Shown in pieces: positions 8,734 to 17,006 of a stretch of DNA of 64,000 bases (positions within the stretch are counted from its first letter, which is position 1; each line of letters opens with the position of its first letter). The translations under genes were made by a program, and so were the position numbers. Where the stretch lies: NCBI GenBank assembly GCA_013215505.1, contig JABSQZ010000027.1:20420-84419 (forward strand), written 5' to 3'. Source of the DNA: Oceanospirillaceae bacterium (GTDB taxonomy: Bacteria > Pseudomonadota > Gammaproteobacteria > Pseudomonadales > Balneatricaceae). The notes under the pieces are model-generated. The model made no database searches. It was not told the origin of the DNA and worked only from the letters and a program-made list of their open reading frames with translations.

Positions 8734-9471
8734 TCAGAATCCATGCTGTAGCAAAATTTTATTCATTTCCCCTGTTTCAGTAAGCTTTTTTAGGCCTAAA
8801 TTAAACGCCTGCAGAATTTTCTGAAAATCCTTTGCCTGCTTTGAAATCATCAGATATTGATTCAGAACTTCAATGGGAGGGGCAATCCATTCTAGCTTAT
8901 GGGCCTGTCCTACTAACTGGGTACCTATAATATATTTTCCCAACGTTTTGTCTGTTAAAACTAAATCAATACGTCCCATCGTCAGCAGGAGGAGATTTTC
9001 CCTGTCCGTTGCGGATTCGATGGTTTGCAAATTAGCTTCTTTGAACCCAAGAGGACGAATGTATCCCCTGACAACTCCTATCTTGTATGATTTTAAATCT
9101 TCGAATGAATTAAATTTGATGTATTCTCCTTTTCGTTTGTAGAAACCAATCTTGTTCTGATACAGGGGGGCGGAAAAAACGAACCATTTCTCCCTGTCCT
9201 TGGTGTACCAAGCAGTGAATAGGCCATCATAGGTCCCTTGTTTTGCTCCCTCCAGACCTCTTGCCCATGGAACAAACTTTAACTTCACTGCATACCCTAC
9301 TTTATTAAATGCCTGGACAATAATTTCCGTGATAGGTCCTCCATTCTCTAAGCTTTCCCCATAGTAAGGAGGGTACTCCACATAAGCTAAGACCACCTTG
9401 TTTTCATAGGCAGCTGCCGGCAATGGATAAATCAAACAAATCAATATTGTGACCAATAATTTAAAGCTCAA
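8734..9471 (-). CDS. Orphan SBP_bac_3 family periplasmic binding protein
   Basis: A 245-residue exported protein: signal peptide with core LLVTILICLIYPLPAAA, then VVLAYVEYPPYYGESL, GGPITEIIVQAFNKVGY and WARGLEGAKQGTYDGLFTAW. All are typical of family 3 solute-binding proteins. The C-terminal tail (KLTETGEMNKILLQHGF) is also characteristic. Like its neighbour at 5.2 kb it has no transporter genes beside it. It differs clearly in sequence from that protein, so it is not a recent duplicate. A perfect 14-bp palindrome lies about 60 bp upstream of the start and may be its operator. Ligand unknown. Confidence 0.82.
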   Translation of the reverse strand: MSFKLLVTILICLIYPLPAAAYENKVVLAYVEYPPYYGESLENGGPITEIIVQAFNKVGYAVKLKFVPWARGLEGAKQGTYDGLFTAWYTKDREKWFVFSAPLYQNKIGFYKRKGEYIKFNSFEDLKSYKIGVVRGYIRPLGFKEANLQTIESATDRENLLLLTMGRIDLVLTDKTLGKYIIGTQLVGQAHKLEWIAPPIEVLNQYLMISKQAKDFQKILQAFNLGLKKLTETGEMNKILLQHGF

Positions 9472-9532
9472 AATGATTTACTCCCATCAACAATTAAGAC
9501 CTGAGTTTTGACTTATACTCTCAAACATAATT

Positions 9533-9546
9533 GTGAGACGTCTCAC
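9533..9546. promoter_or_regulatory. Perfect 14-bp palindrome, candidate operator
   Basis: GTGAGACGTCTCAC is a gapless perfect palindrome, 61 bp upstream of the binding-protein start codon on the minus strand. A dimeric repressor or activator site is plausible; the regulator is unknown. Confidence 0.45.
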
Positions 9547-10108
9547 TTTTTATAAATAGGACTATCTGACGATAGTCTGAGATTAATGGCAGTTGTATAA
9601 GAAAAAATCTTGTTTTAAGTTACTGTTGAAAGTGGTACTGGTGATTCATTTATCTTAGCTATGAATGACAGCGATGACCGATAGCCTCCACGGACGTTGG
9701 TCAAGTGACTCTGGCCAGACTTTTGTATCCAAGCCAGTAACATCTGAGCCCTGATGTGAGTGGCTTTGGATGCAAAATTATACGGATGCTCCCTATCTCT
9801 ATCAACTTCTGAACTAGCTTAAAGTGCTTTCGAGTATCAGCATGGGTTATTTATTTGCAATGTCTGGTCCGTTGTATCAGTGCGGATTTTGAGAACAAAA
9901 CTCATTGATTGAAAAATGTACAAACAAATTGACCGCAGTAAGGATCTTCTATATAGTGCCCGCAGCTAGAAAGAAAGTCTCTTGTTTGAAGTCTCCATTA
10001 CGTAATTTCTCGTCCTGTAGTTTCCAAGTGTTACAATATTTCAGTCTGTTACATCTACAAATGCCTTTTTCGGCACACTTACTTATTTTTAAAATACAGG
10101 ATAATATT
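9547..10108. other. Intergenic region, including a probable long leader of the cold-shock gene
   Basis: No gene recognised. An in-frame extension of the cold-shock reading frame runs back to 9905, but its translation (rich in Cys, Lys and Phe) does not resemble a protein domain. Cold-shock genes usually have long untranslated leaders, so the last 100-200 bp are more likely leader RNA. Confidence 0.45.
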
Positions 10109-10318
10109 ATGTCTAATACAACTACTGGTACAGTCAAATGGTTCAACGAAGCTAAAGGTTTTGGTTTCATCGAGCAAGAGTCTGGTCCAGATGTTTTTGC
10201 ACACTTCTCAGCGATTGCCGGTGACGGATTTAAGACTCTGGCTGAAGGTCAGCGTGTTGAATTCGTTTTAGGTCAAGGCCAGAAAGGCCCGCAAGCTGAA
10301 AATATTGTAGCTATCTAA
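10109..10318 (+). CDS. Cold-shock domain protein (CspA family)
   Basis: A 69-residue single-domain nucleic-acid-binding protein. It shows RNP1 KGFGFIEQ and RNP2 VFAHFSAI, the starting [15 protein letters not shown], and the usual ending [10 protein letters not shown]. The domain occupies the whole protein, which is why the internal ATG ([11 protein letters not shown]) is taken as the start in place of a 137-codon frame. It probably acts as an RNA chaperone. An intrinsic terminator follows about 60 bp downstream, so it is monocistronic. Confidence 0.96.
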   Translation: MSNTTTGTVKWFNEAKGFGFIEQESGPDVFAHFSAIAGDGFKTLAEGQRVEFVLGQGQKGPQAENIVAI

Positions 10319-10380
10319 ATCGCTATAGCCCGGGTTTATCCTGGGCAAAAAAAGCTATTAGTGATAACTAGTAGTCAATT

Positions 10381-10413
10381 AAAGGGCTTACTTTAACCAG
10401 TAAGCCCTTTTTT
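10381..10413 (+). terminator. Rho-independent terminator of the cold-shock gene
   Basis: AAAGGGCTTACT and AGTAAGCCCTTTTTT form a 12-bp stem with a short loop and a T-tract. Confidence 0.92.
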
Positions 10414-10575
10414 AGTTTTAGAGCAACTTCACTAATATTTATCTCGGGCTAGATGGTAGTTTAAAGGCTCTGCGCTAAGCGTTATTTTCAGCCCTAACTT
10501 TATGTTTAATAAGTGCTTATGAACAGTTAAAATAATCAAGGTAAAGTTAGTGATATGACTTTATCAACTTATGGG

Positions 10576-11097
10576 TCAATTGGTTTCGGAGGGGATCACT
10601 GGCGATCCTGGATGGGGGCCATGGCTATGTGTCGCGTGTTCCCCTTTGCCTTCCAATTCCGCATTGGTGAAGACAATCCTCATTGAGGGTGTCTGTTTCG
10701 CTTCTCTGAATTTGTAAGCGCTGATTGGGTAACCCAGAACTTGCTGCATTTGCTTTTTAATCAGCATAGCCTGGGAGAGATCCTCTCTATTAAAGAAAAA
10801 GTGGCTCTGAGAAAATTGAGTAGCTTCGGAGTTTTTTAACTTTGTGGCTTTTAAAGTGTTAACCAAATATCCCTGCTGATTAAAAAAATCAGATAAAGCA
10901 AAGGCGGTAGGTTTACGGCCCGGAAAATAATATATATCGATTTGGTAGCGGGGATCAGCGGTGCCGTCATTGATACCGCCCCCGACAAGCTTAATAATTA
11001 AGTCAAAGTTCATGGTGAACACGGTAACACATAGTAAAATCATTGCGCTTATAACCAGCTCAACTGTCTTCGAGTTTGATAGCTTCAATTTTGCCAT
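10576..11097 (-). CDS. Hypothetical single-pass membrane-anchored protein
   Basis: A 173-residue protein of no family I recognise. Residues about 12-33 (VELVISAMILLCVTVFTMNFDLII) form one uncleaved membrane anchor. The rest is soluble and probably periplasmic, with DPRYQIDIYYFPGRKPTAFALSDFF and a charged, lysine-rich middle. It ends in a histidine-rich, proline-rich tail (GEHATHSHGPHPGSP) that could bind metal. Codon use looks like real coding sequence and no overlapping better frame exists. It stands alone between convergent or unrelated genes. Confidence 0.6.
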   Translation of the reverse strand: MAKLKLSNSKTVELVISAMILLCVTVFTMNFDLIIKLVGGGINDGTADPRYQIDIYYFPGRKPTAFALSDFFNQQGYLVNTLKATKLKNSEATQFSQSHFFFNREDLSQAMLIKKQMQQVLGYPISAYKFREAKQTPSMRIVFTNAELEGKGEHATHSHGPHPGSPVIPSETN

Positions 11098-11372
11098 TTA
11101 TTCAATACCTTTGCGTCTATCTACAGCAGTATTATTGACGTCAAATTACTTTTATACAGTTAGGATAGCCACAATTAAGCACTTAGCAACTTCCGGAAAT
11201 TGCCAGGGTGATTCATCTGTAGTAACCAACAATGACTGATTTTGGTAGGTAACTACCATTGCCAATCATTGGCTCTGAGCTGGCATACCAAAGGACATGT
11301 CACATAGCGGAAGATTTAACACGATGCATTGTCACTGCCTAATATTTGAATCCAGCTTTGCTATTTTCAGCA

Positions 11373-11394
11373 AAACACCCAGTGCAGGGTGTTT
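11373..11394 (-). terminator. Hairpin, probable terminator of the EthD-like gene
   Basis: AAACACCC and GGGTGTTT form a perfect 8-bp stem with a 6-nt loop. On the minus strand it is followed by only one additional T before GCTG, so termination strength is uncertain. It lies about 50 bp past the stop codon of the preceding minus-strand gene. Confidence 0.5.
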
Positions 11395-11442
11395 GTGGGA
11401 CGGGACTATCGACCCCCACTAGCCGATTAGCAAGATGAATCT

Positions 11443-11754
11443 CTAAACCTTTATTTCACTAATTTGAATTTGCGGCTGAGTATTTGTGTAATTGGGGATA
11501 TCTGCCATTATTTTTTCTGCATGGGGGCCAAATGCATTCTGAAAACTATCCACGGAATCAAATGTCAAATGACCCATTGCTATAAAAGATGCCGATTCGC
11601 CAGGGGCTCCTCCAGCTAAGCCATAATCAACACTGATACTTTTTATAGTATCCCCAAGAAGTCCCTGCACCATGGGCATATGAGTATTGCAATAATATTC
11701 AATGTCAAAATTCGCATCTGACTTGTTTGGGTACATTACACTTACTTTAATCAT
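11443..11754 (-). CDS. EthD-family protein
   Basis: A 103-residue dimeric ferredoxin-like (alpha-beta barrel) protein of the EthD group. Typical features are the opening IKVSVMYPNKSDANFDIEYY, then HMPMVQGLLG, SVDYGLAGGAPGESASFIAMGHL, and FGPHAEKIMADIPNYTNTQP near the end. Family members are small proteins of mostly unknown reaction. I use the ATG of MIKVSV, which has AGGAG upstream, in place of the upstream start that adds 11 residues. No operon partners, so no pathway can be assigned. Confidence 0.85.
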   Translation of the reverse strand: MIKVSVMYPNKSDANFDIEYYCNTHMPMVQGLLGDTIKSISVDYGLAGGAPGESASFIAMGHLTFDSVDSFQNAFGPHAEKIMADIPNYTNTQPQIQISEIKV

Positions 11755-12179
11755 TATTTTTCTCCTTGAAGTTGAAATTACATCCATTTTTAATTTTTTG
11801 AGAATACGTCAATGTCATTTAGAAAAATGCCTGCCCTATTAGATTAATTGATCGAAAATAACCGCTGAGCATAAAGAGTATAGTTTATAGTGCGAATAAA
11901 GGATGGATAAGCCGGAAGCAGGGGAGAGTCTAGAGTAAAGAAGTAAAATAACTTAGATCTCCCAAGCGGGGCTCCCAAGGATGAGCACCGACAACCCGCT
12001 GGCCATAGATAGTTTATCGACACGATTAATATACTAGAAACAGCTGGTTTTTAAATAAGACACACTCATCAAGCGTACTTTATATATCTGTAATAATGAT
12101 AAGAGAAATTATATAGAGCCCGATTATTGTGAGTACTGCCTCCATAATGTAGATGTGTCAAATGTACCTTTGTGTTACA
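11755..12179. other. Intergenic region left of the IS256 relic
   Basis: No intact gene. The right end may hold more decayed transposase, but the translation no longer matches clearly. Confidence 0.4.
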
Positions 12180-12492
12180 GAAGCCGAGGCATTCATGACT
12201 CCAGAGCGATTTGGCGGGGTATGGGCCGATAAATATCCGAGTATCTCGGTGTCCTGGCATAGGCACTGAGGTAATCTAATTACTCTTGAAATATCCGAAA
12301 TCAATCTACACCACCAATGCTGTCGAGTCATTAAACAGTGTCATCAAATAAGCGATCAAGAACCCTGAGCTCATTGCTAGTAAGGACTTTGCCAAGAAAG
12401 TTGTTTATCTGACAATCGGGCAAGTCACCAAAAATGGACAATACCGATTAGAAACTGGAAACCGGCACTGAACCGTTTATCATTGAGTTTAA
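12180..12492 (+). pseudogene. IS256-family transposase relic (C-terminal part)
   Basis: Reading through two stops and frameshifts gives EAEAFMTPERFGGVWADKYPSI, then IYTTNAVESLNSVIK, then PELIASKDFAKKVVYLTIGQV, then KWTIPIRNWKPALNR and RFIIEF in the adjoining frame. This is the characteristic C-terminus of IS256 transposases (WGDKYPSI...IYTTNAIESLNSVIRK...KKWTMPIQNW...FIIEF). In-frame stops occur at the H-R-H-TGA point and after SVIK, and the frame changes at the A-run before TGGACA. No terminal inverted repeats were recognised. It is an old, inactive fragment. Confidence 0.85.
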
Positions 12493-12547
12493 AAGTGTAT
12501 CAAATATTTTATATAAATTAGATCGTTAAGCTTTGTTTTTCTCAGGG

Positions 12548-12829
12548 TCAGCGGGTCACTCCCTGTTTGGCGAAAACATGAACTTCTTTAAATGATATTG
12601 AATCCCCTATTGCGACAACATCTGCTGAGTGATTAGTTTCAACCACCTCACCTGAGTAAACACTGTCTCCAAACTCAAAGATATTTACTAAAATATCAAT
12701 GCCATCATATTTCAGAGTCACAGAATTACCAACTTTCAAATCCAAACAAGGTAAATCGTGATCCCATGTGTAATATATTATGTCGTCTTCTTTTCTTGCA
12801 TCTAAATCTAATTCAGCAGCCGTGGTCAT
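12548..12829 (-). CDS. Small acidic hypothetical protein
   Basis: A 93-residue acidic protein, predicted soluble, of no family I recognise. It begins MTTAAELDLDARKEDDIIYYTWDHDL and seems beta-rich (KVGNSVTLKYDGIDILVNIFEFGDSVYSGEVVE). The start has CAAGGA about 9 nt upstream. A second, shorter minus-strand frame (12813-12998, TTG start) overlaps its start and reads plausibly (SNMADYLVVAILNTGNGSIFVDNIVLDW), but I could not support it as a gene. It lies inside a relic-rich region, so it may be a recently acquired or decaying gene. Confidence 0.5.
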   Translation of the reverse strand: MTTAAELDLDARKEDDIIYYTWDHDLPCLDLKVGNSVTLKYDGIDILVNIFEFGDSVYSGEVVETNHSADVVAIGDSISFKEVHVFAKQGVTR

Positions 12830-13063
12830 AATCCAATCCTTGGGTGATATTGCTTTTATATGCAGAATTTAGGGTCCAATCCAGCACGATATTATCAACA
12901 AAAATTGAACCGTTTCCTGTGTTGAGTATAGCGACAACCAGGTAATCTGCCATATTGGACATCAAATCTGTTGTTCGCAGGAAAACACCCGCGCCCAAGC
13001 CGGTATTAGCTGCTACCCCAGCTGAAGGATGCAGCGATCTAGGCTGGAGCTTAAGATGCGCTA

Positions 13064-13237
13064 CTTATTGATAACCCGACTGCAACCTTTGTGGCGATCC
13101 AAAAGGGTGAGCCAATGACTGGTCCGGGTATATTCTTCGAAGATCTTCTCATCCTTACGCGGGATACCTAAGTTAAAAACAACGAGATTATGACCTGCGA
13201 TTTAAACGGGAAATTTTATGTGCAAGCAAGTCGATAA
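13064..13237 (+). pseudogene. umuD-like relic (LexA/UmuD peptidase domain)
   Basis: One frame reads LLIDNPTATFVAIQKGEPMTG, then PGIFFEDLLILTRDT, a TAA stop, then VKNNEIMTCDLNGKFYVQAS. UmuD reads [30 protein letters not shown]...GDIVIAALNGEFTVKRL at the same places. The nucleophile serine of GDSM is Pro here (GEPM), and the catalytic lysine of the TVKRL motif is gone (YVQAS). With the internal stop this makes the fragment non-functional. No umuC partner is nearby. Confidence 0.72.
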
Positions 13238-13556
13238 AAAATGGCCGGTTACTGTCTGCAGCCAATGAGTATGAGCCCTAGATGTTTTAAGCTGGGGATG
13301 ACTTTTAGGCAGGGGGGGTGGTTGTTAGATCTATCCGTTTGCATCGAGCAATAAACAATATACCGCCGGCAGAGTCGGTTTTGGGGGTTGCTGAAGAGTG
13401 ATTGATAAAGGTTCAACGTCTGCACATGACGCACAGCCGCCGTTTTGAAAAGCATAAATTATCACAATGTGATAGCTGGATTAATATTCACTATTCTCAG
13501 TGAAACACCTTGTGCGGGCACGCATGCAGGTAAAGGTGCTCGGCTAACTGATTAGA
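13238..13556. other. Intergenic region with second structured repeat copy
   Basis: No gene recognised. Around 13500-13550 it contains TGAAACACCTTGTGCGG ... AAAGGTGCT ... CGGCTA, an imperfect copy of the segment near 8590. Here the arms CACCTT and AAGGTG can pair around a GC-rich centre. Confidence 0.45.
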
Positions 13557-13928
13557 TTATTGATCTAAACCCTCAAGCCAGTCCAATGCCGATTTTCGCT
13601 CTTTGAATAATCGTATATTCCATGGGATAGCTTTGGGAATGGAGATAAGGCTATTGGTAGAGGTTTCAGTGAAAGAGTTATATGCGACCACAGCCATTGA
13701 GTTGATTTGGCTGAGTGTCGCTAAATGTTGTTGAGCTTCAAAGGTATAGGAGTACGGATGGATTTTATTGATTAACAGATTAAAAGGATGCTCAAGATGA
13801 GTGAGCAAAAACTCATGATATTCGCCAACCATTGCCAAATCCATTTCAACATAACTGTTAACTATGACCTCAGCTAAATTAGGCTTGAGTATAGTTATTT
13901 CAGCAAATGACAACTTATGTATCGACAC
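13557..13928 (-). CDS. Hypothetical protein, STAS/SpoIIAA-like fold possible
   Basis: A 123-residue soluble protein. Its layout (a beta-rich first half ending in LAEVIVNSYVEMDLAMVGEYHEFL, a helix, then NLLINKIHPYSYTFEAQQHLATL, MAVVAYNSFTET, and a final helix RLFKERKSALDWLEGL) resembles the small STAS/SpoIIAA-like proteins seen in many bacteria. These lack a defined function. The resemblance is in pattern only and I cannot name a close family. It stands alone, next to the relic-rich region. Confidence 0.55.
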   Translation of the reverse strand: MSIHKLSFAEITILKPNLAEVIVNSYVEMDLAMVGEYHEFLLTHLEHPFNLLINKIHPYSYTFEAQQHLATLSQINSMAVVAYNSFTETSTNSLISIPKAIPWNIRLFKERKSALDWLEGLDQ

Positions 13929-14606
13929 TAGGGTCTTCCTTCTTATTCAGAAAATCTAACAGCTTAGCTTCAGTATTTATCTCGAATACGCCATCTTAGT
14001 ATAATCCATTCTTGAATAAAATCTATTTAAAAGTAGTGCCGTTCTATGTTCAAGAGTGCCAATACAATACAGCCTTACGCGGGCAGAAAGATTGGCTAAA
14101 GATAAACATGCAAATGAATATATGAATGAAGAGGCATAAAAAAGTGTTTCAATCGGACGATGAGAATGGTGGCTATTGGCCCCATCATTAAGCCTGGCAA
14201 AAACACTATACCGGCAGTCACTATGTATACCATTTCCAGGTCTGATTTCTGGACTTGAATACCTAGCCTATAAAGACAATTACCCTGAATAAGAAAAAGC
14301 CCCCGCCAACGGTCATAGCTATATTGTGAAAGTCTGCCATCTGAGATTTTTTATTGATAAACAGCGAGCAGATATTAAGTCAATTCAGTGGTGTTACTCG
14401 GCCCATAACCGATTGGGTTTTACACATATATTACACATAACAAAAACAGCCAGGGGAGTCCTATTCTAATTATTTGATTTTTGGCAATATATTAAATATT
14501 CAGCTCAACTCAAACAACCGGACGTTCAATGCAGAGCAGTCTTAATTGCTTGGTTTCGCTAGCACAGCGGCTATGCGAGAAGCGGGTAATCTGTTGATAT
14601 GAAGCC
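13929..14606. other. Intergenic region with possible decayed coding sequence
   Basis: No intact gene. Between about 14180 and 14430 a plus-strand frame reads LISGLEYLAYKDNYPE, a stop, then KAPANGHSYIVKVCHLRFFIDKQRADIKSIQWCYSAHNRLGF. It looks like former coding sequence but I cannot assign it to a family. Confidence 0.35.
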
Positions 14607-14638
14607 GCCAAAACCTTCTATGTATCGAAGGTTTTGGC
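14607..14638 (-). terminator. Strong hairpin after xylG
   Basis: GCCAAAACCTTC and GAAGGTTTTGGC form a perfect 12-bp stem with an 8-nt loop, 20 bp past the xylG stop. There is no T-tract on the minus strand, so it may stabilise the 3' end or act with Rho instead of being a classical terminator. Confidence 0.55.
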
Positions 14639-14657
14639 CTGCTGGTTTAACAGGAGG

Positions 14658-15437
14658 TTATTGCGGATCACTCTGCAGATTTCTCGGTTGCCAGCCTTCG
14701 GGCAACTTGCCAATGATAATTAGACTGAGAATATCATCTGGCGTCACTTCTTCAACCTTGAAGGAACCTACGTCGCGGCCGTTTTTCATCACCATCACCC
14801 TATCGCAAAGTTCGAAAACGTCGTGCATATCGTGGCTGATTAGAAAAATGCCAATGCCTTCTGACTTAAGCTGTTTGATTAAATCAGACACCATGGCGGT
14901 TTCAGAGGGGCCTAATGCAGCGGTGGGTTCGTCCATGATTAATGTCTTGGCGTCGAAGTAGATAGCTCTACCTATTGCCACAACTTGGCGCTGGCCTCCA
15001 GACATAGACCTTACCGGGTCGGTAATGTTACTAAAATTTGGGTTTAGTTTATGCATGACCTTGCGTGTCGCGACTTCCATCCTCGGGTCGTCTAAGGTAC
15101 CCATTGAGGTCAGCAATTCTCGGCCGAGGAATAGATTTGCAGGGGCATTTAGATTATCTGCCAGGGCTAAGCTCTGATAAATAGTCTCAATACCAAGGTC
15201 TCGTGAAACTCTTGGGTTTTCAATCGTCACACTTTGTCCATTGACAATAATTTCACCGGAATCTACCGGTAATGCGCCTGCCAACATTTTCATCAAGCAA
15301 GATTTTCCCGCGCCATTGTGGCCTAACACACCGACAACTTCACCTGGATATAAACTGATAGAAACGTTTTCAACCGCGTGTACACCACCAAAGCGCTTGT
15401 GAATATTTTTCATCTCAATAAGAGGAGTAACTGACAT
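14658..15437 (-). CDS. Sugar ABC transporter ATP-binding protein (single-domain XylG/FrcA type)
   Basis: ATPase for the sugar importer encoded by this operon. Motifs: Walker A GHNGAGKS (39-46), Q-loop TIYQ, signature [14 protein letters not shown], Walker [13 protein letters not shown] and switch histidine LISHDM. The length is 259 residues. E. coli XylG and most sugar-family ATPases are about 500 residues with two fused nucleotide domains. This is therefore the single-domain FrcA-like form, which must work as a homodimer. It is the last gene of xylF-xylH-this gene, 12 bp after the permease. Confidence 0.9.
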   Translation of the reverse strand: MSVTPLIEMKNIHKRFGGVHAVENVSISLYPGEVVGVLGHNGAGKSCLMKMLAGALPVDSGEIIVNGQSVTIENPRVSRDLGIETIYQSLALADNLNAPANLFLGRELLTSMGTLDDPRMEVATRKVMHKLNPNFSNITDPVRSMSGGQRQVVAIGRAIYFDAKTLIMDEPTAALGPSETAMVSDLIKQLKSEGIGIFLISHDMHDVFELCDRVMVMKNGRDVGSFKVEEVTPDDILSLIIIGKLPEGWQPRNLQSDPQ

Positions 15438-15449
15438 AATCTATTCTCG

Positions 15450-16679
15450 CTATTTTTGCTGGGCTTTATAAAAAGTGTCGAACCAGACGGCGCCAATAAG
15501 CACTAAGCCTATAATGACTTGTCGCTCGGCGCTCCCGGCACCTAATAGCACCATGCCATTTTCAAGACTTTGCATGATGAGAGCACCTAAAATAGCGCCT
15601 GTGATTGAGCCCGACCCGCCGTTTAGAGAAGTGCCGCCAATAACGGCAGCGGCGATTACGGATAACTCAGTTAACAAACCCATCGAGTTTACACCGGCGT
15701 TCAGGCGCGCGGTGGTAATCACAGCGGCAATACCACAGAGCAGACCCATTAATGCAAAGATCATCATGGTCACTTTTTTAACATCTATGCCTGATAATTC
15801 TGCTGCTTCAGGGTTGCCACCTATAGCAAAAACATAGCGCCCAAAACGTGTCAGGCGAGTGAGCATTGACATGACAATCACTGTGACTATCAAGATTAAT
15901 ACCGGGATGGGGATGCCTCTGGCGATATCACTGCGCGGCTTATTGTACGAGTTCATGATCCATACAAACCCTAAAATCAGTGCGGCACTAATAATAAATA
16001 GTCCGATTTGAATCCCCATGGGTTTAGCGACAAAGCCGTGGTTAACACGATTTTTGTGACTGCGATACATCAGTATGGCGACGCTGATAATCGCAATAAT
16101 GCCTAACAGTAAGCTCCAAGTGGCACCAATGGAGCCGTTGATACCTCCACCGAGCAGTTGGTAATCAGTATTCATGGGAGCGACTGTGCGGCCATCAGTC
16201 ACTAAAAATGCTGCACCTCGATAGATAAGTAACCCACCGAGAGTCACCACAAAGGCGGGAATTGCTTTATAGGCAATCCAATAGCCCTGTAATGCGCCTA
16301 TGACGACACCTAATAATAAACCTATAACAATAGTAAAAGGCCAGTTCCAGGAGGCAGTGATAGGGAATATATCAACTTGTAACCAGGCGATCATCATGCC
16401 GGTAAAGCCGACAATTGAACCCACTGACAAGTCGATGTGTCTGGCGACAATCACCAGTACCATGCCAGTAGCCATGATACCGACTACTGAGCTCTGTACA
16501 CTCAAGTTGTATAGGTTTCTCGCGGTGAGAAATATCCCGTCAGTGGCGAAGTTAAGGCCCAGCCAGACTGCAGCTAAAATGCCGACCATGGCTAGCATTC
16601 GCGTGTCTAGCTCTGAGGCTTTAAGTATTCGGGACACTGCATTGCCAGATTTGCTATAAGCGGAATTTTCATTTGTCAT
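15450..16679 (-). CDS. xylH: Sugar ABC transporter permease (XylH type)
   Basis: Inner-membrane permease of the ribose/xylose branch. About ten or more hydrophobic segments are visible. Typical motifs include RNLYNLSVQSSVVGIMATGMVLVIVARHIDLSVGS near the N-terminus, then GLLIYRGAAFLVTDGRT, GGNPEAAELSGIDVKK, and GGTSLNGGSGSITGAILGALIMQSLENGM. I chose the start at MTNENSAYSKSGN; an ATG 39 bp upstream would add 13 residues. The length of 409 residues fits XylH (about 390) better than shorter RbsC proteins. About 290 bp, including a small hairpin, separate it from xylF. Confidence 0.9.
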   Translation of the reverse strand: MTNENSAYSKSGNAVSRILKASELDTRMLAMVGILAAVWLGLNFATDGIFLTARNLYNLSVQSSVVGIMATGMVLVIVARHIDLSVGSIVGFTGMMIAWLQVDIFPITASWNWPFTIVIGLLLGVVIGALQGYWIAYKAIPAFVVTLGGLLIYRGAAFLVTDGRTVAPMNTDYQLLGGGINGSIGATWSLLLGIIAIISVAILMYRSHKNRVNHGFVAKPMGIQIGLFIISAALILGFVWIMNSYNKPRSDIARGIPIPVLILIVTVIVMSMLTRLTRFGRYVFAIGGNPEAAELSGIDVKKVTMMIFALMGLLCGIAAVITTARLNAGVNSMGLLTELSVIAAAVIGGTSLNGGSGSITGAILGALIMQSLENGMVLLGAGSAERQVIIGLVLIGAVWFDTFYKAQQK

Positions 16680-16972
16680 AAGAATTTTTTCTTTTATTAG
16701 TAGAACACTGAAGTTCATATCTTGAGAGTGAGCCTCTAAGCTATTTGAGGAGGAAAAAGATCAACGAGTTGCTGCTACTTTTTCCTTCATTTCAAGCTTA
16801 GCCAAAAGGAAAGTCATCAGTATCGCCTGTTGACATTACCGACTCGGATGTCAGTGCTTTAGAGTAGATCGGGAACCATTGCTCAGCTATGCTAACGCGA
16901 CATTGGCGACAGGATGACGGTATTTAACCCTTGTCTAGAACATAGAGTCTGACCGTGCATCCTGTACATAAA

Positions 16973-16990
16973 GCAGGTGCCAGCACCTGC
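16973..16990. other. Perfect short inverted repeat downstream of xylF
   Basis: GCAGGTGC CA GCACCTGC forms an 8-bp stem, about 17 bp after the xylF stop on the minus strand. It may limit readthrough into the permease gene or protect the xylF message, as is usual where binding protein is needed in excess. Confidence 0.5.
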
Positions 16991-17006
16991 TGATGATACT
17001 CAGAGG

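Noticed and set aside
9905..10108. N-terminal extension of the cold-shock protein
   Set aside because: The cold-shock domain is complete without it, and the extension has no recognisable sequence.
10327..10353. Second terminator after the cold-shock gene
   Set aside because: A GCCCGGG/CCTGGGC stem is followed by an A-run on the coding strand, not T; the terminator at 10381 is better.
12069..12266. 65-residue minus-strand protein
   Set aside because: Antisense to the IS256 relic, which explains the sequence better.
12813..12998. 61-residue minus-strand protein
   Set aside because: Overlaps the start of the neighbouring small gene, uses a TTG start, and I could not find support beyond plausible composition.
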